From the NCBI GenBank assembly GCA_023333565.1, contig JAJKFH010002198.1, positions 1,984,001-2,048,000 on the forward strand: a stretch of DNA of 64,000 bases, written 5' to 3'. Each line of letters starts with the position of its first letter. The first letter of the stretch is position 1. This document shows positions 26,928 to 39,102 of the stretch, piece after piece. The notes under the pieces were generated by a model. That model ran no database searches and had not been told where the DNA came from. It saw only the letters and a program-made list of their open reading frames with translations. The DNA is from Puffinus mauretanicus. Lineage: Eukaryota > Chordata > Aves > Procellariiformes > Procellariidae. Made by a program: the position numbers and the translations under genes.

Positions 26928-29303
26928 CATTACCCTTGTATTTGAGGCAAGATTTTAAGATTCTGACAGCCCAAACATCCGAGCTAATGTACCTTTGCTA
27001 AGCAAAATGATGCTGCTCCTCTTGCCTAATGTAATGGTTCAGATGAACTGACAAATTCTGTTTAATGCGCTGCCCATTTGTGGCTAGTAAAGCACATTAT
27101 TTTATTATTTCTTTATACGTGTAATCCCTTAAGAGATAGCATGACAATGTTGTGTAAATCTAAAGCAATCCATTAGATTTATTTGCATTAATGGCTTTGT
27201 TGTTGTTAATTTAGAATCAGGGAAAAAAAAAAAAAATTTCTGGCTTTCTGAAAACTTTGTTACTACATTTCTTGTAGACGGATTATATGGTTTGATGCTT
27301 TAACCCTTTATTTTGTGCTCACTGTTTCCCCACTGTCACATCAAAGTGTAAGTGACAAATAATACATGTTTTTACAGGGAGAGAGATGTGGACTGTAACA
27401 AAATTTACAGAAGTTAATTCAGGTATTTTCTTTGTCACTTTCCTTTTAGGTTAAAACTGAATACAGTTCAATTCCAGTTCCTTTGGGGTACTCTGAATTT
27501 TGGCAGCAATTAAAAAATTTCCTGCCAAGGAATAGTTGTGCCACTGACACCTACAGAAAAGGCATTCTCCTCAGACTTCGTGCTCTCCAGCACGATAAAT
27601 GTCTTTTGGAATTGTTTTCCTGTCCATCAGTTACAGCTGGGGAAGATTTTGGATACTCACAACAGGGAACATGAATCTCTCCTCCAATCTAGAGCTAGCA
27701 ACCCACTTACGGATTGTGATAATTTAAATTTAACTACTAAACCAGAAAATTTATGTGTTTTCAGTATTTTATTCACAGAAGATCTGTCATCTGCAAAGAA
27801 AACCCTCAAACCCACAACCTTTCATCTTACACGAACTACCTGAAAAAACATCTAAGTAAAGCTGGAATATGGTCAACACAACATGAAAGGCAAAACAAAC
27901 TGTAACTGAATATAGTCAGCTGTGTAACAGTGTGCAAGATACCACATCCTAATTTCAGGATAGGAGAGCAGGGGGTAAGCATCGTTTCAGGATTCATCTG
28001 AGACACCTGTTGTTAGTATTGAAGCCATAAAGATTCAGCCAGTATGCCATGAAAATGCTTTCCTGAGATGACTTGGTTAGAAGCTTTCTCCAGACAGAAA
28101 TGAGTGACTGAAATCTCAAGACACTCCAGAAACAACCACAATAAACTGTCAGTGCCACAGACCCTAAAGCAAGTATGTGAGGAGAGCTGTTTTCTGTGTA
28201 AGGAGAGTGTGCCAGCATGTGTAAATACAGGCCATCTAAACCACTGCCACATATCCATGTTTACAGTTCATTTCCACAAAATTAGGAATGCAAACCAAGG
28301 TGGAAGTTTTACAGAAATGTGTAAGGAATGTAAAAGAAACACCAACTATAACGTATACATAAATGCTGCAGCTTACCAATTCATGTAAATTATTTTAAAT
28401 GCCACTGCAACCGAGACATAAAACAGCGTAACACACAAGGGAGAAAGCAGTCAAGTGATAATGAATGCTGGCAATTTAATCAGAACAATTTAGTTCTTTG
28501 CCTAGGTTTACTCTCGCAGAGGGAAATAGCTTGTTGAAACTAAACCCAGCTAGCATATCAAAACCAGAAGGGAAAACACACTTTTCAAGAAACGGAATTT
28601 AACTTGTTGGATCCTCACCTCTACTACAGCAAGACTGAACTATTCTGCAGGGAAATCCTGGAGGTGTATATTGGCTACATTTTTTATTTTGTTTGAAACT
28701 CATAGAAAACTTGAAGGTTTGTGCAGAAGCTCAAGATGATATACAGGAATAACCTGAAAGCATCTTTCTCCTGATTACCAATACCACAATACTGCTCTAC
28801 TCTTCTTAAGACAAGCATAGAGGTTTATTCATGTAAACCTGTTCAGCCTAGCTCTTACCCTGGCTAGCTCTTATTCTGCTACCTGTGCAGTTGTAATAAC
28901 AAGAAGCTCAAGGTTTGCCAACTGCTTGAGAATTTATTTAATTTCTCTGCCGGGTTTTGTGCCTAAGCTGAAATTTGCACCACTGCAGCTGCTATTAAAG
29001 TTAGCTCAGGTATGCCTACAGGAATGACAGGCATCACAGCGTTCCCAGCAGCCACAACAACTTAAAATACATGTGGCAAGGAGACCAAACACATCGTGAC
29101 ATATGACGGTCTACAGTTGTGTGTCTGTTGATGATAAAACACATTGCAAAGTTGGAGGGCCCTAATAAATGATTTTATAGTCCATAAATTCCAAGAGACC
29201 CTGACTTCACAAAGTGAGCACTGTTGCCAAAATCAGCTGTTTCCCGATATGTTGAATACTTGGAAAGATATCATGTGAATATATATGTTTCTTTGAATTT
29301 TAC

Positions 29304-29410
29304 CTACATGGTCCAGTGAGGAACATCAAAGCGGCTAGTTGGATCAGGCACTGTGTAGTTCTGTGAACTCCTCTTTTGGAAACAAAAGTGGTAGCGTGTC
29401 AGCATGTAGG
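29304..29410 (-). CDS. Candidate terminal coding exon, gene unidentified
   Basis: On the minus strand a good splice acceptor (CTTTTGTTTTGTTCACAG, AG at 29411-29412) is followed by a frame that is open for 34 codons after a split first codon. It then stops at TAG (29304-29306). The peptide begins YMLTRYHFCF, contains QKRSSQNYTV and ends FDVPHWTM. The other two frames hit stops. The codons are richer in G+C than the flanks and look like real protein. A hydrophobic-to-basic start followed by a polar tail would suit a short cytoplasmic tail after a membrane segment, but this is inference. A possible AATAAA lies on the minus strand near 28934-28939. Alternatively CAT/GTAGGT could be a splice donor, making it an internal exon. 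I do not recognise the gene, and no upstream exon was found in the window. Confidence 0.42.
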
Positions 29411-32400
29411 CTGTGAACAAAACAAAAGACAGAAGAAAAATTATTAAAATACATTAGAGACACATGGAGGAGATACAGACATATAAGCCAAAAGGCCTCC
29501 TTTGGACCAAAAGAAGACAAAAGCTATTAATACTTTCTATTGCTGAAAAATATCTTTTTTTTTTTTTTTAAAAAATCTTAGAGACCTAAGCTGAAAATAT
29601 CAGCATGCATGTATCACGTAGATCTGGAGCAGTGGTAATAAGATGGTACTGACAAGCCTTTGGGCTGCTCATACCTACCCCAAAAGGGCTAGGTACGATC
29701 ACAGTATTTTCAGATGATTTTTTAAATCCAGTGACCAAACTGGAGCGAGGATAACAATTTCTCTAAGACAGCACAAAGAAGTCTGCAGCTGAATCGGCAA
29801 GGGAGCATGGCTGGCTTGTGCCTGGAAATTGGCACATGAGATGGGATGCTGAGCCCGCCTAGACCCCAGGAGCAGCTCAACACAGGGGCAGAACTAAGAA
29901 CTGGGCTCTTCTTTTCTTCCCCAAATTATGCAGTCTCTCGAGTTAACCAATTTAGAAAGCTGGTTTGGAATATTAATTGTCATGTAAAAATGTAAAAAGC
30001 TAGAAAAACAAAACCCCTAATGTATTCCGTACATTATATTTTCAGCTACATTTAATATACTGTTGCTTTTAAAAGTTGACACGGCTACAGAGGAAGAAAA
30101 ATAACAATAATTAAAACCTAAACAACATACTTTCCTCTGCAAAAGTTGTAAATTCCTGAAGTCAGAAGTGTAGGAGAAGGATTAGCCACTGACTACCCTG
30201 TTCCATTTCATTATACATAATTAGTGCCAAGTGGAACCACGTGCCCTTATTATTCCATTTATTGCATGCCATTGCAGCCTAAGGCTTCAAGACCCCTTTG
30301 AATAACTTAAACACAGAAAAGTGGTTCTGAATCAACAGGTGCTCCATGTGTTTGCTCAGTGTCTCAGCCTTTACCAGCACGCCAAGGGATTTCACTCCCA
30401 GGTGTCATGAAAAGGAGAGAGCAGACCAGAGAGAGAAACACTGGCTATGCTGGATGCTCAGTTTCTCAGGGGGAAAAAAACCAAACCAAACCATCAACAA
30501 CAAGGTTGAGGTTATTAACAAACAAGGCTGAGACTATACTCCAGTCCATTTTCAGAATGGAAAAAACCCACATTTACTACCCATGTAGATTGCTGCACGC
30601 CAACAAAGCACTTCTAACACAGCTCTGATACACCATTAATCACAAAGATCTCTCCCTCCTCTGGTAAAACACCCTCCTAGAAGACAGCTATTCCCGCCGC
30701 TAACCCTGCCCAGCCAAGAAGCGCAATGTGGAAGCAAATCTGAACACACCCTTACACCAAATGAAAACAAGAGAGGCTGTATTTGTGAGAATGAGTGGAA
30801 AGGAAGCAGACCAGATGAAATACAGCCAAGAAAGAAGGAACACGGATTATTTGTCTTACAAATAGTGCCATACAATTCTTAACTGGAAAGAGCCTGCACA
30901 CGTCAGTTTGGCAAACCCTTTCGTAAGAGCAGGCTTTGATACCCTCTCAGCCCAGATCAACGTTTACATGAGAGACAATCACTCCAAACCCACTTCCTGA
31001 AGCATTTCTTTTCCTAGGCATTTCTTTGCCGAGCCATTACACCGCTACTCAAACGCTCTGTTCCTGCCACTGCTCCCAGACAGACAATGCACAGGAAGCA
31101 CAGCACAAGGAAACGCGTCTGCACTGAAGGTCACCGAGCAAAGAAAGCAAAACTCTCAGAAAGGGGCAAGGAGCAGCCAGGGAGTTCATGCGCATCATTT
31201 AACTGCCTCCCGCCTGGAAAGGGCTTTCGCTCTGTAAAGTGACGCAGAAGCCTTGTAAGGATGTTGTGGAGCCTTTGGTGGGAGAGCTCAATCTTTTGGC
31301 TCAGGAAGGATGGTTCCAGACTTTTCAAAACAGCAGCTCTAGTTTCAGTGATGCAGCAGCAAATCCACACCTTAGTAATTCACTCATCTATTAAAACGAC
31401 AATTTGCACAGCATGTACCAATTATTGTTTAATTGAGGTCCCTAAAGGTCCTTGGTGGAACCCTTACATACTATCACCCGTGAAACAACAATGAGAATTA
31501 CACTTAAAAATACTTAAAACACTTAAAAATTAATTGTTCAATTATTTTTTATACAGAAAGTATAAATGATGAAAAACATTTCTCATTCACACTATCATTA
31601 CAGAAAAATAATTAAAAAAAAAACCTGCTTTGTGACCAAAGCCAGTTTTAAGTCACTTTTACACTTTTAAGACTGCAAAACAATTGAAAAGGGAAGCTGC
31701 TTTTTAGTTAGTTGACCCTCCTTTTAGTTGAGGAATTACAGTTTCTGAAAATTAAAACCAGAATTTTAATAATGCTTAATAATTTCCCTCTTATCAAGTT
31801 ATTATGTTTTTAGTTAGCAATAAACTAATTCATTATTAAATTAGCTTTTCAAGCTATTCTCAATAAAGAAATTTCTTCCCAGTAATTTTCTACTATATTT
31901 TAATTTTATGCCATTACTATCAAGAATCCAGTTTTACTCCCCTAACAATGCAGGTTGTGACTCAGAGCTTTGGAATTCATTGCCCTAATTTACGATAAAC
32001 TAAGACTCCTCAAATATGCTTGTGCTGTTTGTATATTCAGCTCCAAAACTAATAAACTCTACTCTCTATGAAAAGCAATCAAAACCAGTTGACAATTCAG
32101 CTTGTGCAGAACATCAAGGTCCATTTGAAGCAACCACGTCAAAGTTTTATCCCCACACATCTTTCCACCTTCGATGGTGGAATCGTTCAATTTGATTCTT
32201 TTAGAAAAGGGAGAAAGGCTGTTATTTGACACAAAGCATTTGGAGGTAGATGCTTAAAGTTAACGTGAGGGTGGACCTGTAACAGACATCATAAAACGCG
32301 ATTGCTAACCCCTAAAATACCTGGGATAAAATCAGGGAAGATGGAAACCTGGTTGATTTGTATTTTACAACCAGGAAACAATAGTTTGAACCATTCTTCT

Positions 32401-35400
32401 GTGCTGATACAGTTCATCAATCCTCCTTTATTCTTTCTGGGACACTTCTCCAAAAAAAACCCCCAAAACCAACAAACCCCCCAAAACTCCACCCCAGTTA
32501 TCAGCATGAATCCTGGACCTATTTAAGCCAACATCAGCCACCTCTGACCTCAATTGCTATGTCTATGCTAGAAAATTTAATTTGCGGGGTGCTTCTAGGT
32601 ATTGGCACTTGATTTGTGCTATTAAACTGTGAGACCGGTCCTAGCAGGACTTTAGCTTGGGCATGGTTTGGGAGGCAGCACGACCAAGGAACTTGAGTTA
32701 GGCTCTGCACACATGGGCACACTACAGACAGGAGGGGACTGAGATTTGTGGTATTACAAATACATCCGTAACTCCAATACCTTCAAAGAGGCTGCTGTCT
32801 GGACAGGCAGGCGCTCTGTGTTCCAAGTACAGAACTGAAGATCACATTTTATGACTTGTATGATTCCTTTCCTATATTCATGAGAATCCCTATTTAAAAC
32901 AAGAAGTGCACCCGTGTGCTGCCTTTAGCTTTTTATTTATTTTTGATAAAAACTCACTTGAGACTAGAGTGTCAGAAAGGCCTTTAAATAAGACAACTAC
33001 TTTTGTGGAAAGCAAAACTCTGGATACAGTAATTTCTGCTTTGTTTACTTGATAAGATGAATCTGCACGCATTGACTGCACTGAGAAATTGAGTTCCTGT
33101 GTTTATACAGAGGTGTATCACGAAGTAGGTTTCTCACTATCAGAAATAAATTTCACAGACTGGTAAAACTTCATACATAGTAAGGTGGGTATTTCACCTG
33201 AGAGTTTATCAACAGATAAAGGGGATCTCATGGGTCCTTCTTTTTTTTTAATGAACTTTGGGCGATTTTTGTCTTGCTGTGAGGAAAAAAAAAAGATCTC
33301 AAAAATTGGAGAGACTTAGTTACATATTTGTATTTTCTTGTCTAAATAATCTATTAAAAAAAAATCAACACTACTACACATCACGTTTATCATCCTCAAA
33401 AATGCCTATAGGTGTACCTACACAGATACAAGACACTTTAATACTTTTACGGATATAATCCTGATGACTTTACAAAATCAGAAAAAAGGCATATTACAAT
33501 ATCAGCCCTGCAGCTTCTATTGCCAGTGGACTTTAAAGGGCAGAAAATCTTTTGATTCTTGAGCTTCAGGTATAAAAAAGTCTGCAAGCTGAAAGAGGTG
33601 TCTCTGCCTAGTACTTCTTTCACTGGATCTCATTAGAAAGAGGATAGAATCATTCTGGACCAAGACAGATCAAAGCTGGATGGTAAGAGACTGCAACTGC
33701 AATATTTATACACTTGAAAAGCACTTCTGCAGTGATATGAGATGAAAAAATGCTACACCTAGTTCAAGACAGAATTTCTTGAAGTTTTTTTTGGTGTTGT
33801 TGTTTGTTTGTTTTCACATTCTTAGAGTTTGTTTTCTACCTTAAGGAAAGAATCCGTTAATGAAAAGAGATTTTTCTTGTACTGTTGACAAAAGGAATCA
33901 AGCCAGTTTCCAAGCACAAGCTGCCGATTTGACTACCAGCCAGCACAGGTCAGAAGTAAGTAAGAATTTTGAAAAGTTGAGGTACTACAGAAATGTACAG
34001 CTTTCTAATTAGATATCTCAAAAATGAGCACTATCAATAAATAAAGTAAACATGGATCATGAATTCAGAAGAATATATGGGAGAGTCAAAAAACTGCATT
34101 AAAAAATAAACCAATTTTTTTTAAAGATCAAAAGTGAAACAAAATTGTTTACAATTTTCTAGCAATGCACCAGAGATATTTTCAGAATTTTTCATTATTT
34201 ATTCAAAAATTTGTATTGCCGATGTCTGTGGCCTGAACTCACTGCTTGAAGTTTGGAGACTAGACCTGTCAAATGGACTTTAAAAGAAGCACAAGATTAA
34301 TTTTAGCTCCATGTTTGTTACAGAAGTAGTCTGTAAAATGATGAATCGTTTGATGTGCTCAGAGATCTCATTGCGATCACTGGCTACCAGTGGTCCGCTC
34401 ACGCGAAATCCAAAGTGACAGGATCATCTTCTCTCTAACTCTAGCCCAATAAACATGTTAGTATTGTATTTCATGTTGAACTGCTTCAAAAGGCTACGTT
34501 AAGGAAGAACAGTTCTAGAATATCCTATACATTAGTTGGAAGAAGGAAGCACAGGCTCATTCTACCAACTTTGACTTGAAAGATAAATTGATGTCCTGTG
34601 TCTGTTCTAAACACTAGCTATAAAGATAAATTCTTCCTATATTGTGCAAATGTCAACTAAGTCCCCACTGAACTGAATCATCTTCTGCAATTCTGAGGTT
34701 GTAGCAGAAATTCCATAAGGCCAAAATAAAAGCACAAATTTAATGTCACACAACAGTGCATTCAACTTGCTCAACTTTTATTTTTTGAGGATGACTGAAA
34801 ACAATAATTTTATGTCCCTTTCATCCAGTTTAACTGAGATAAAAATTAATGATTAGCAACCTGAATTTAGACAATGTTCTCAGTGAAGAAATGTCAATTC
34901 ATAGTACTGACTCAGTCAAATCTATTTCAGCTGCTGAATAACTATGTTAGAAGGCTTCATGTTGTTTTGAAGTTCTGAGGGGTATGGTAAAACAAAATGC
35001 AGACATTTCAGGTATGATTTTAATTTGGTAGTCTCATAGCTCAAAAATTATTCAGTCTAGACATCTCCCATTTGTTTCACTCTAGAATAGTGTCTTCAGC
35101 ATTTTATTGGCAAAGTTGAGTGGCTGTTTTGGAAATATTCAGTTAGATCTGCTCAGCATAGAAGTGTTCAACTCAGTTCAGTTCATGTACAAAGCATCTC
35201 GTAAGTGCACTACAGTGTCTGAATATTATCAGTAGCACAAGCAGTTAGGAAAAAGGAAAGCATCAGGAAAAGACAACTACTAGGAGAGTCCTTCAGTTTA
35301 ACTGCTCTTTATTACTTATATTTTCTATGTATCTGATATATAATCACAAAAGCTTTTTAAAATTTGAGAAGTGATTAGAATCTCTCTTAGATTTTGACTC

Positions 35401-37170
35401 CTTTGGGTGCTTACTGATGCCTGACTTTTAGCACCTATGTTTTTAAGAAAACAAAGATTATTTTTTTAAACCAAAGTTTGTTAAATGTCATGCATAATTT
35501 TACATGACACTAAAAGATAATCATGGCTAAACAGACCAAACCAGGAAGCTCACTACTTGGTATACAGTTATCGTCATTAATAATTTAGGAAGTGGTCCCA
35601 CTTTAACTTTAGATGCATTTACAGTTATAGACATCTACCCCTGAGCTGTACAGACTCTGTGCAGTCAACACAGGAAAAGCTGCCACATCAAAGGACCATC
35701 CAACAGAGCTGATGCATTTTAGTTGTTTGCCCTAGCATGAGATGAAGTAAGCCTTAGGAATATCTCATGTCCTCCATCCATTACACAGCACATCTAAATC
35801 TGGTTTGATGAATCCCATCCTGAGTGTTCACTTCTCATGATCATAAATCATTATCCGTAATAACTGTTTTTACAAATCTCTTTCATCCACTGTTTAGTCT
35901 ATAAATATTCTGATCCATCCAGCCATTTAGAGTGATATTTGGCTGCACTATATATATATGCATGGAAAAAAACACATGCCCATTCTCATAGAAGACAACC
36001 TTGTCTGAAAAAGATGACCTAGGCAAGCATATTGCTCCGTTTTTTCCGTACAGAGTTTCACTATTAACAGTTATTCAAAAGTTTTAAGATATTCATGACA
36101 GCCTTTTCTCCACCTATCACTGCAATTGAGAAAGATGTTTCCCCCTCCTGTGGTTTTCAGTGTCACTGATTAAAAAGAAAAAAAAAAAATAAAAAAATCT
36201 CACAAAACATTAGAAATTTCAGTATTTCAGGAAATATTTGGGTGTGACTTATGTACACAAGCTATGTGTCTGGTGTGTTAAATCTGAGAGAACAGGAAGG
36301 CATAAGTAAAGTTTTGAATTATATGAGGCAGTTGAATGCGCTATAAGTAATGTGCTGCTTTATCAGTTAGAAGCAGATGGACTTTCCTGAAAAGGGATGG
36401 TAAGTCTCTTAATGGAAATGTACTGCCTGTTCACTGGGGTACCCAGGTAGGAAATGTCCCATAATTTGGTCTTTCCTAACTATGCCTGCTAGGCAATAGA
36501 GCAAAATTTCAGTAATAATGAATTTCTTTCTAAACTCCATTTTGTATAAAGTACACAGAAAATTACCCAACAATTGTCTTAATGAAACTTCTGATGAGAA
36601 ATTATGGGTTTAATGACGATGTTTATAAGCACAGAGAATAGATAAGCTGTTGGCAAGAGGTGCAATAATCTCCCACACTCACCTACCAAAACCCACTCTT
36701 CTACATCAAAAGGAAGTTAACAGTATGTATATGCAAACCTTAAACAACCCCCTAAATGAACCCAAACAGTGGCTGCAATACAGCTTTTATATTCAAACAT
36801 ATTAAACTATGTCTCTGGGCAAAGATAAAAGGTGGTGAAATATTAAATGTTCAACTCCTTCCACACCCACGAGTTACAGACACAACAGCAGCTGTAATTG
36901 CCTCTACTGGAATTAAACCTCTTTATCCAAGAAGTTTCACTAAATCTATTTGCAGAGCTGAAGAAAAGAAATCGCTTTTTTTTTCTTCTTTTAAATTAAA
37001 GAGTAATTTTAAACCCTCACAGCTCAGAAAGGAACCGATTGTTGTAAAACCACCACGGGATGAAGGCATGACCTGAGGCCAGGGCCACCCCATCCACAAA
37101 CCCACCAGCACTAAACCCGACGGGGCTGACGGCCTGGCCTGTGGGCACCAGCCTGGCTTCAGCCTGAATT
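29411..37170. other. Non-coding unique DNA, no gene seen
   Basis: If the exon just left of this stretch is real, this would be intron on its 5' side. Contents are AT-rich unique sequence, poly-T near 29551, a C/A-run tract at about 32446-32500, and A-rich runs near 36169. Open frames of 60-106 codons show no family features. Confidence 0.5.
32446..32500. repeat. A/C-run low-complexity tract
   Basis: Alternating A-runs and C-runs (AAAAAAAACCCCC, CCCCCCAAAA and similar). On the minus strand these are G-runs. There are only three runs of four or more, so G-quadruplex potential is weaker than in the tract at 47.6 kb. Confidence 0.6.
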
Positions 37171-37400
37171 TCAGCTCCTTGTGGAGCAGGCAGCCTCCCG
37201 GGCCCTGGCGGGACCCTGGGACACCGCGACACAGGCGTTGGCGCCATCTCCTGCGGCTGCAGCTATTCCCACCCGCCCGGAAGGAGCGGCACAAATGGCG
37301 TCCCTACCGGGGAAGGGGAGGGAGACGCTCCCGCATGCCCCGGGGACACCAGCAAACATGGCAGCACTGACGCAACCTCCAGTGCAAACGTCACTTTAAG
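37171..37400. promoter_or_regulatory. Small CpG-dense patch, promoter-like
   Basis: About fifteen CpG dinucleotides fall within roughly 160 bases (37190-37350), in DNA that otherwise almost lacks CpG. Motifs common in TATA-less vertebrate promoters are visible: an ETS-type CCGGAAG near 37279, YY1-like AAATGGCG near 37294 and AACATGGC near 37356, a GCATGC word near 37333, and CRE-like TGACGCAA and ACGTCA near 37368-37392. It could serve either strand. A minus-strand ATG in good context (GGAGATGG, about 37247) opens a 76-codon frame with no recognisable product. No known gene is seen downstream on either side, so the target is unknown. Confidence 0.4.
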
Positions 37401-37439
37401 CGATGAAATAAAATCAGCTAACAGTCCTTGGATTTACCT

Positions 37440-37850
37440 CTGCTTTGGGTGTCCGTGCCCAGGTGCCAGTGGGGGGGGAGCGGCAAGGCAGCCTCTGTGA
37501 GGAGAGGCCGGGGCTGCCCGTGCCGGGCACAGCCGGTTCCAGCCGGCTCCATGGTACCCACCGCAGGGCACAGCTGAGCCCCGCAGCCACGGGTGGGCAC
37601 CTCAGGGAAAGGGTATTTAGAAAAGAACACAGCACTTCCCGGCAGCCCATGCAGGAGCAGGTGGACGTGCCCTGAAGGACCTGCGGCCCACAGAGAGCCC
37701 AGGCTGGAGCAGGCTCATCCTGAAGGACGGCAGCCCATGGAGGCCCCATGCTAGAGCAGGGAGCGGCGCGAGGAGGAAGGAGCGGCAGAGAGGAGCCACC
37801 GTGGACTGACCGCAGCCCCTGTCCCGTCCCCCTGCACCGCCACGGAAGTG
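37440..37850 (+). mobile_element. LTR-like fragment of an avian endogenous retrovirus
   Basis: The order of short segments matches, from memory, a long CG-rich avian retroviral LTR. It reads GCCGGTTCCAGCCGGCTCCA, then GTATTTAGAAAAG, then tandem-like units of the type GCAGCCCATGGAGGCCCCATGC with GGAGCAGG, then GAGGAGGAAGGAGCGGCAGA, and finally CCGTCCCCCTGCACCGCC. Similarity stops at about 37850, before the expected 3' end, and the 5' end is also not seen, so it is internal and truncated. No viral genes are present. The minus-strand 205-codon frame that crosses it (37414-38031) is an antisense chance frame. Confidence 0.5.
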
Positions 37851-38975
37851 ATTCAGCTGCAGCTCGGCTGCTCTGGTCCATGGAGTGCTGCCCCGAAGGG
37901 TTGCTCTTTGGGTGGACTAGGTTCAAAACTAACTCCCACAGGCTACAGAGCTCCATACAGTACGAAACACCCAATGAATTGGCGAGTATCACAACCCCAG
38001 ACTTTATCGGGATGCTTCTGTTACGCAGCAAAGGCAGTTTTGCATGGTCTGGCAGCTGCTGCTCTCTTTGATGCCAGCGTTCAAAGGGACAGGTTGCCCG
38101 TTTCGGGTCTCGGTGCGTAACAGGGAGATCTGCACTTCTTTATATGAAAGCCTAACTGTACTTAAGCCCCAGGACTGAATACATATAGTTATGTACCATT
38201 TACAGACTACAGCAACATCTAACGTGACACAAACCAGTGTAGGAAAAGCTGCTGATTCTGACTTTTAACTAAAATTTCTCATTGCTAAGAATGCAACTTA
38301 GTGCTTGCTGGCTTTCTGTGTTATTGTGAACAGCCATGCAGGCATCAGGGCTGAGGAGCAAGAACGGAGAGAAGCGCTCGCTGCAGGGACATACTCCCGA
38401 CCCCCTGTGGGGGAACATCATAAGTAAGCTTTGGGACTGTAACACGCCTTCGCTCATGTCTGAAAATCTGTTAACCTCTGTAGATCACTTGCAGTGTGGC
38501 TTTCTGTGCAGCTGAAGTTAAAGATCTGTTATTAATTTTGTATTTAATTAGTATACAGAACTTAAGTATTGAAAAAAGCAGCTCAGCCATTTCTTTCCCT
38601 ATCCGTATCTTGAATTTTGTTTGAATGTTTATACAAACTAAAAAGCTAAACAGCTTTCGGCTGGTGGGGAGAAGGGACGAGGAAGAAAAAAAAAACAAGA
38701 ATGATAATGTGGGAAGGAAACAACCCTGACATGAAACCCTTGTGTCATGCCACATTCTGTCATTAAATTCCCAATTTAATCAACAAATCAGTTTCCCAAA
38801 ATTACAAAGTGTATTATGTCATCCCAATGCCAGTACTTTACTACAACTAGACAGACAGCCCAGGGGAAATAAGCCAATGGCTTTCCTATCACTGTTTAAC
38901 TCTTCTGCTCAGATAATACAGGTCTGGCTTTGCACAGGATTTATTTAATTCTGAGTATTGGCAAAAGCTTGCAAC
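37851..38975. other. Non-coding DNA with GC-rich left part
   Basis: The first 260 bases stay fairly GC-rich with a few CpGs and may be the edge of the LTR insertion or of the CpG patch. The rest is AT-rich unique DNA. No gene was recognised. Confidence 0.45.
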
Positions 38976-39102
38976 TGATTACTACTGAGGGCAGTAGTAA
39001 TCAACATTTGTTGTTGATATACGTTTAACTCAGCTGAGTTAATATGAGAAAAATACTGTAACTCTGGAAGTATATAATCTCAGTTGGTGATATATGAGAT
39101 TA
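38976..39102. repeat. Cluster of four perfect inverted repeats
   Basis: IR1 is TGATTACTACTG with a 4-base AGGG loop and its exact complement (38976-39003). IR2 has arms ATCAACA/TGTTGAT (39000-39018) and shares four bases with IR1. IR3 is an 18-bp palindrome TTAACTCAGCTGAGTTAA with a CAGCTG E-box at its centre (39025-39042). IR4 is TAATCTCA/TGAGATTA with a 12-base spacer (39075-39102). All arms are exact. No repeat family or gene is recognised around them. Confidence 0.85.

Larger units (their letters stand above)
23566..29303. other. Non-coding unique DNA; possible conserved block
   Basis: AT-rich DNA with no confirmed gene. It holds a CA/TG-rich tract (about 24708-24806), an (AAAT)n microsatellite, a perfect hairpin and a segment near 26960-27200. 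That last segment, with several ATTA and ATTTGCAT-type homeodomain/octamer words, has the look of a conserved non-coding element. A minus-strand frame ending at 24372 follows a fair pyrimidine tract, but I judge it weak. Confidence 0.5.

Noticed and set aside
37414..38031. 205-codon minus-strand open frame
   Set aside because: It runs antisense through the LTR-like fragment and GC-rich DNA, where stop codons are rare. It has no recognisable domain and starts in unrelated sequence.
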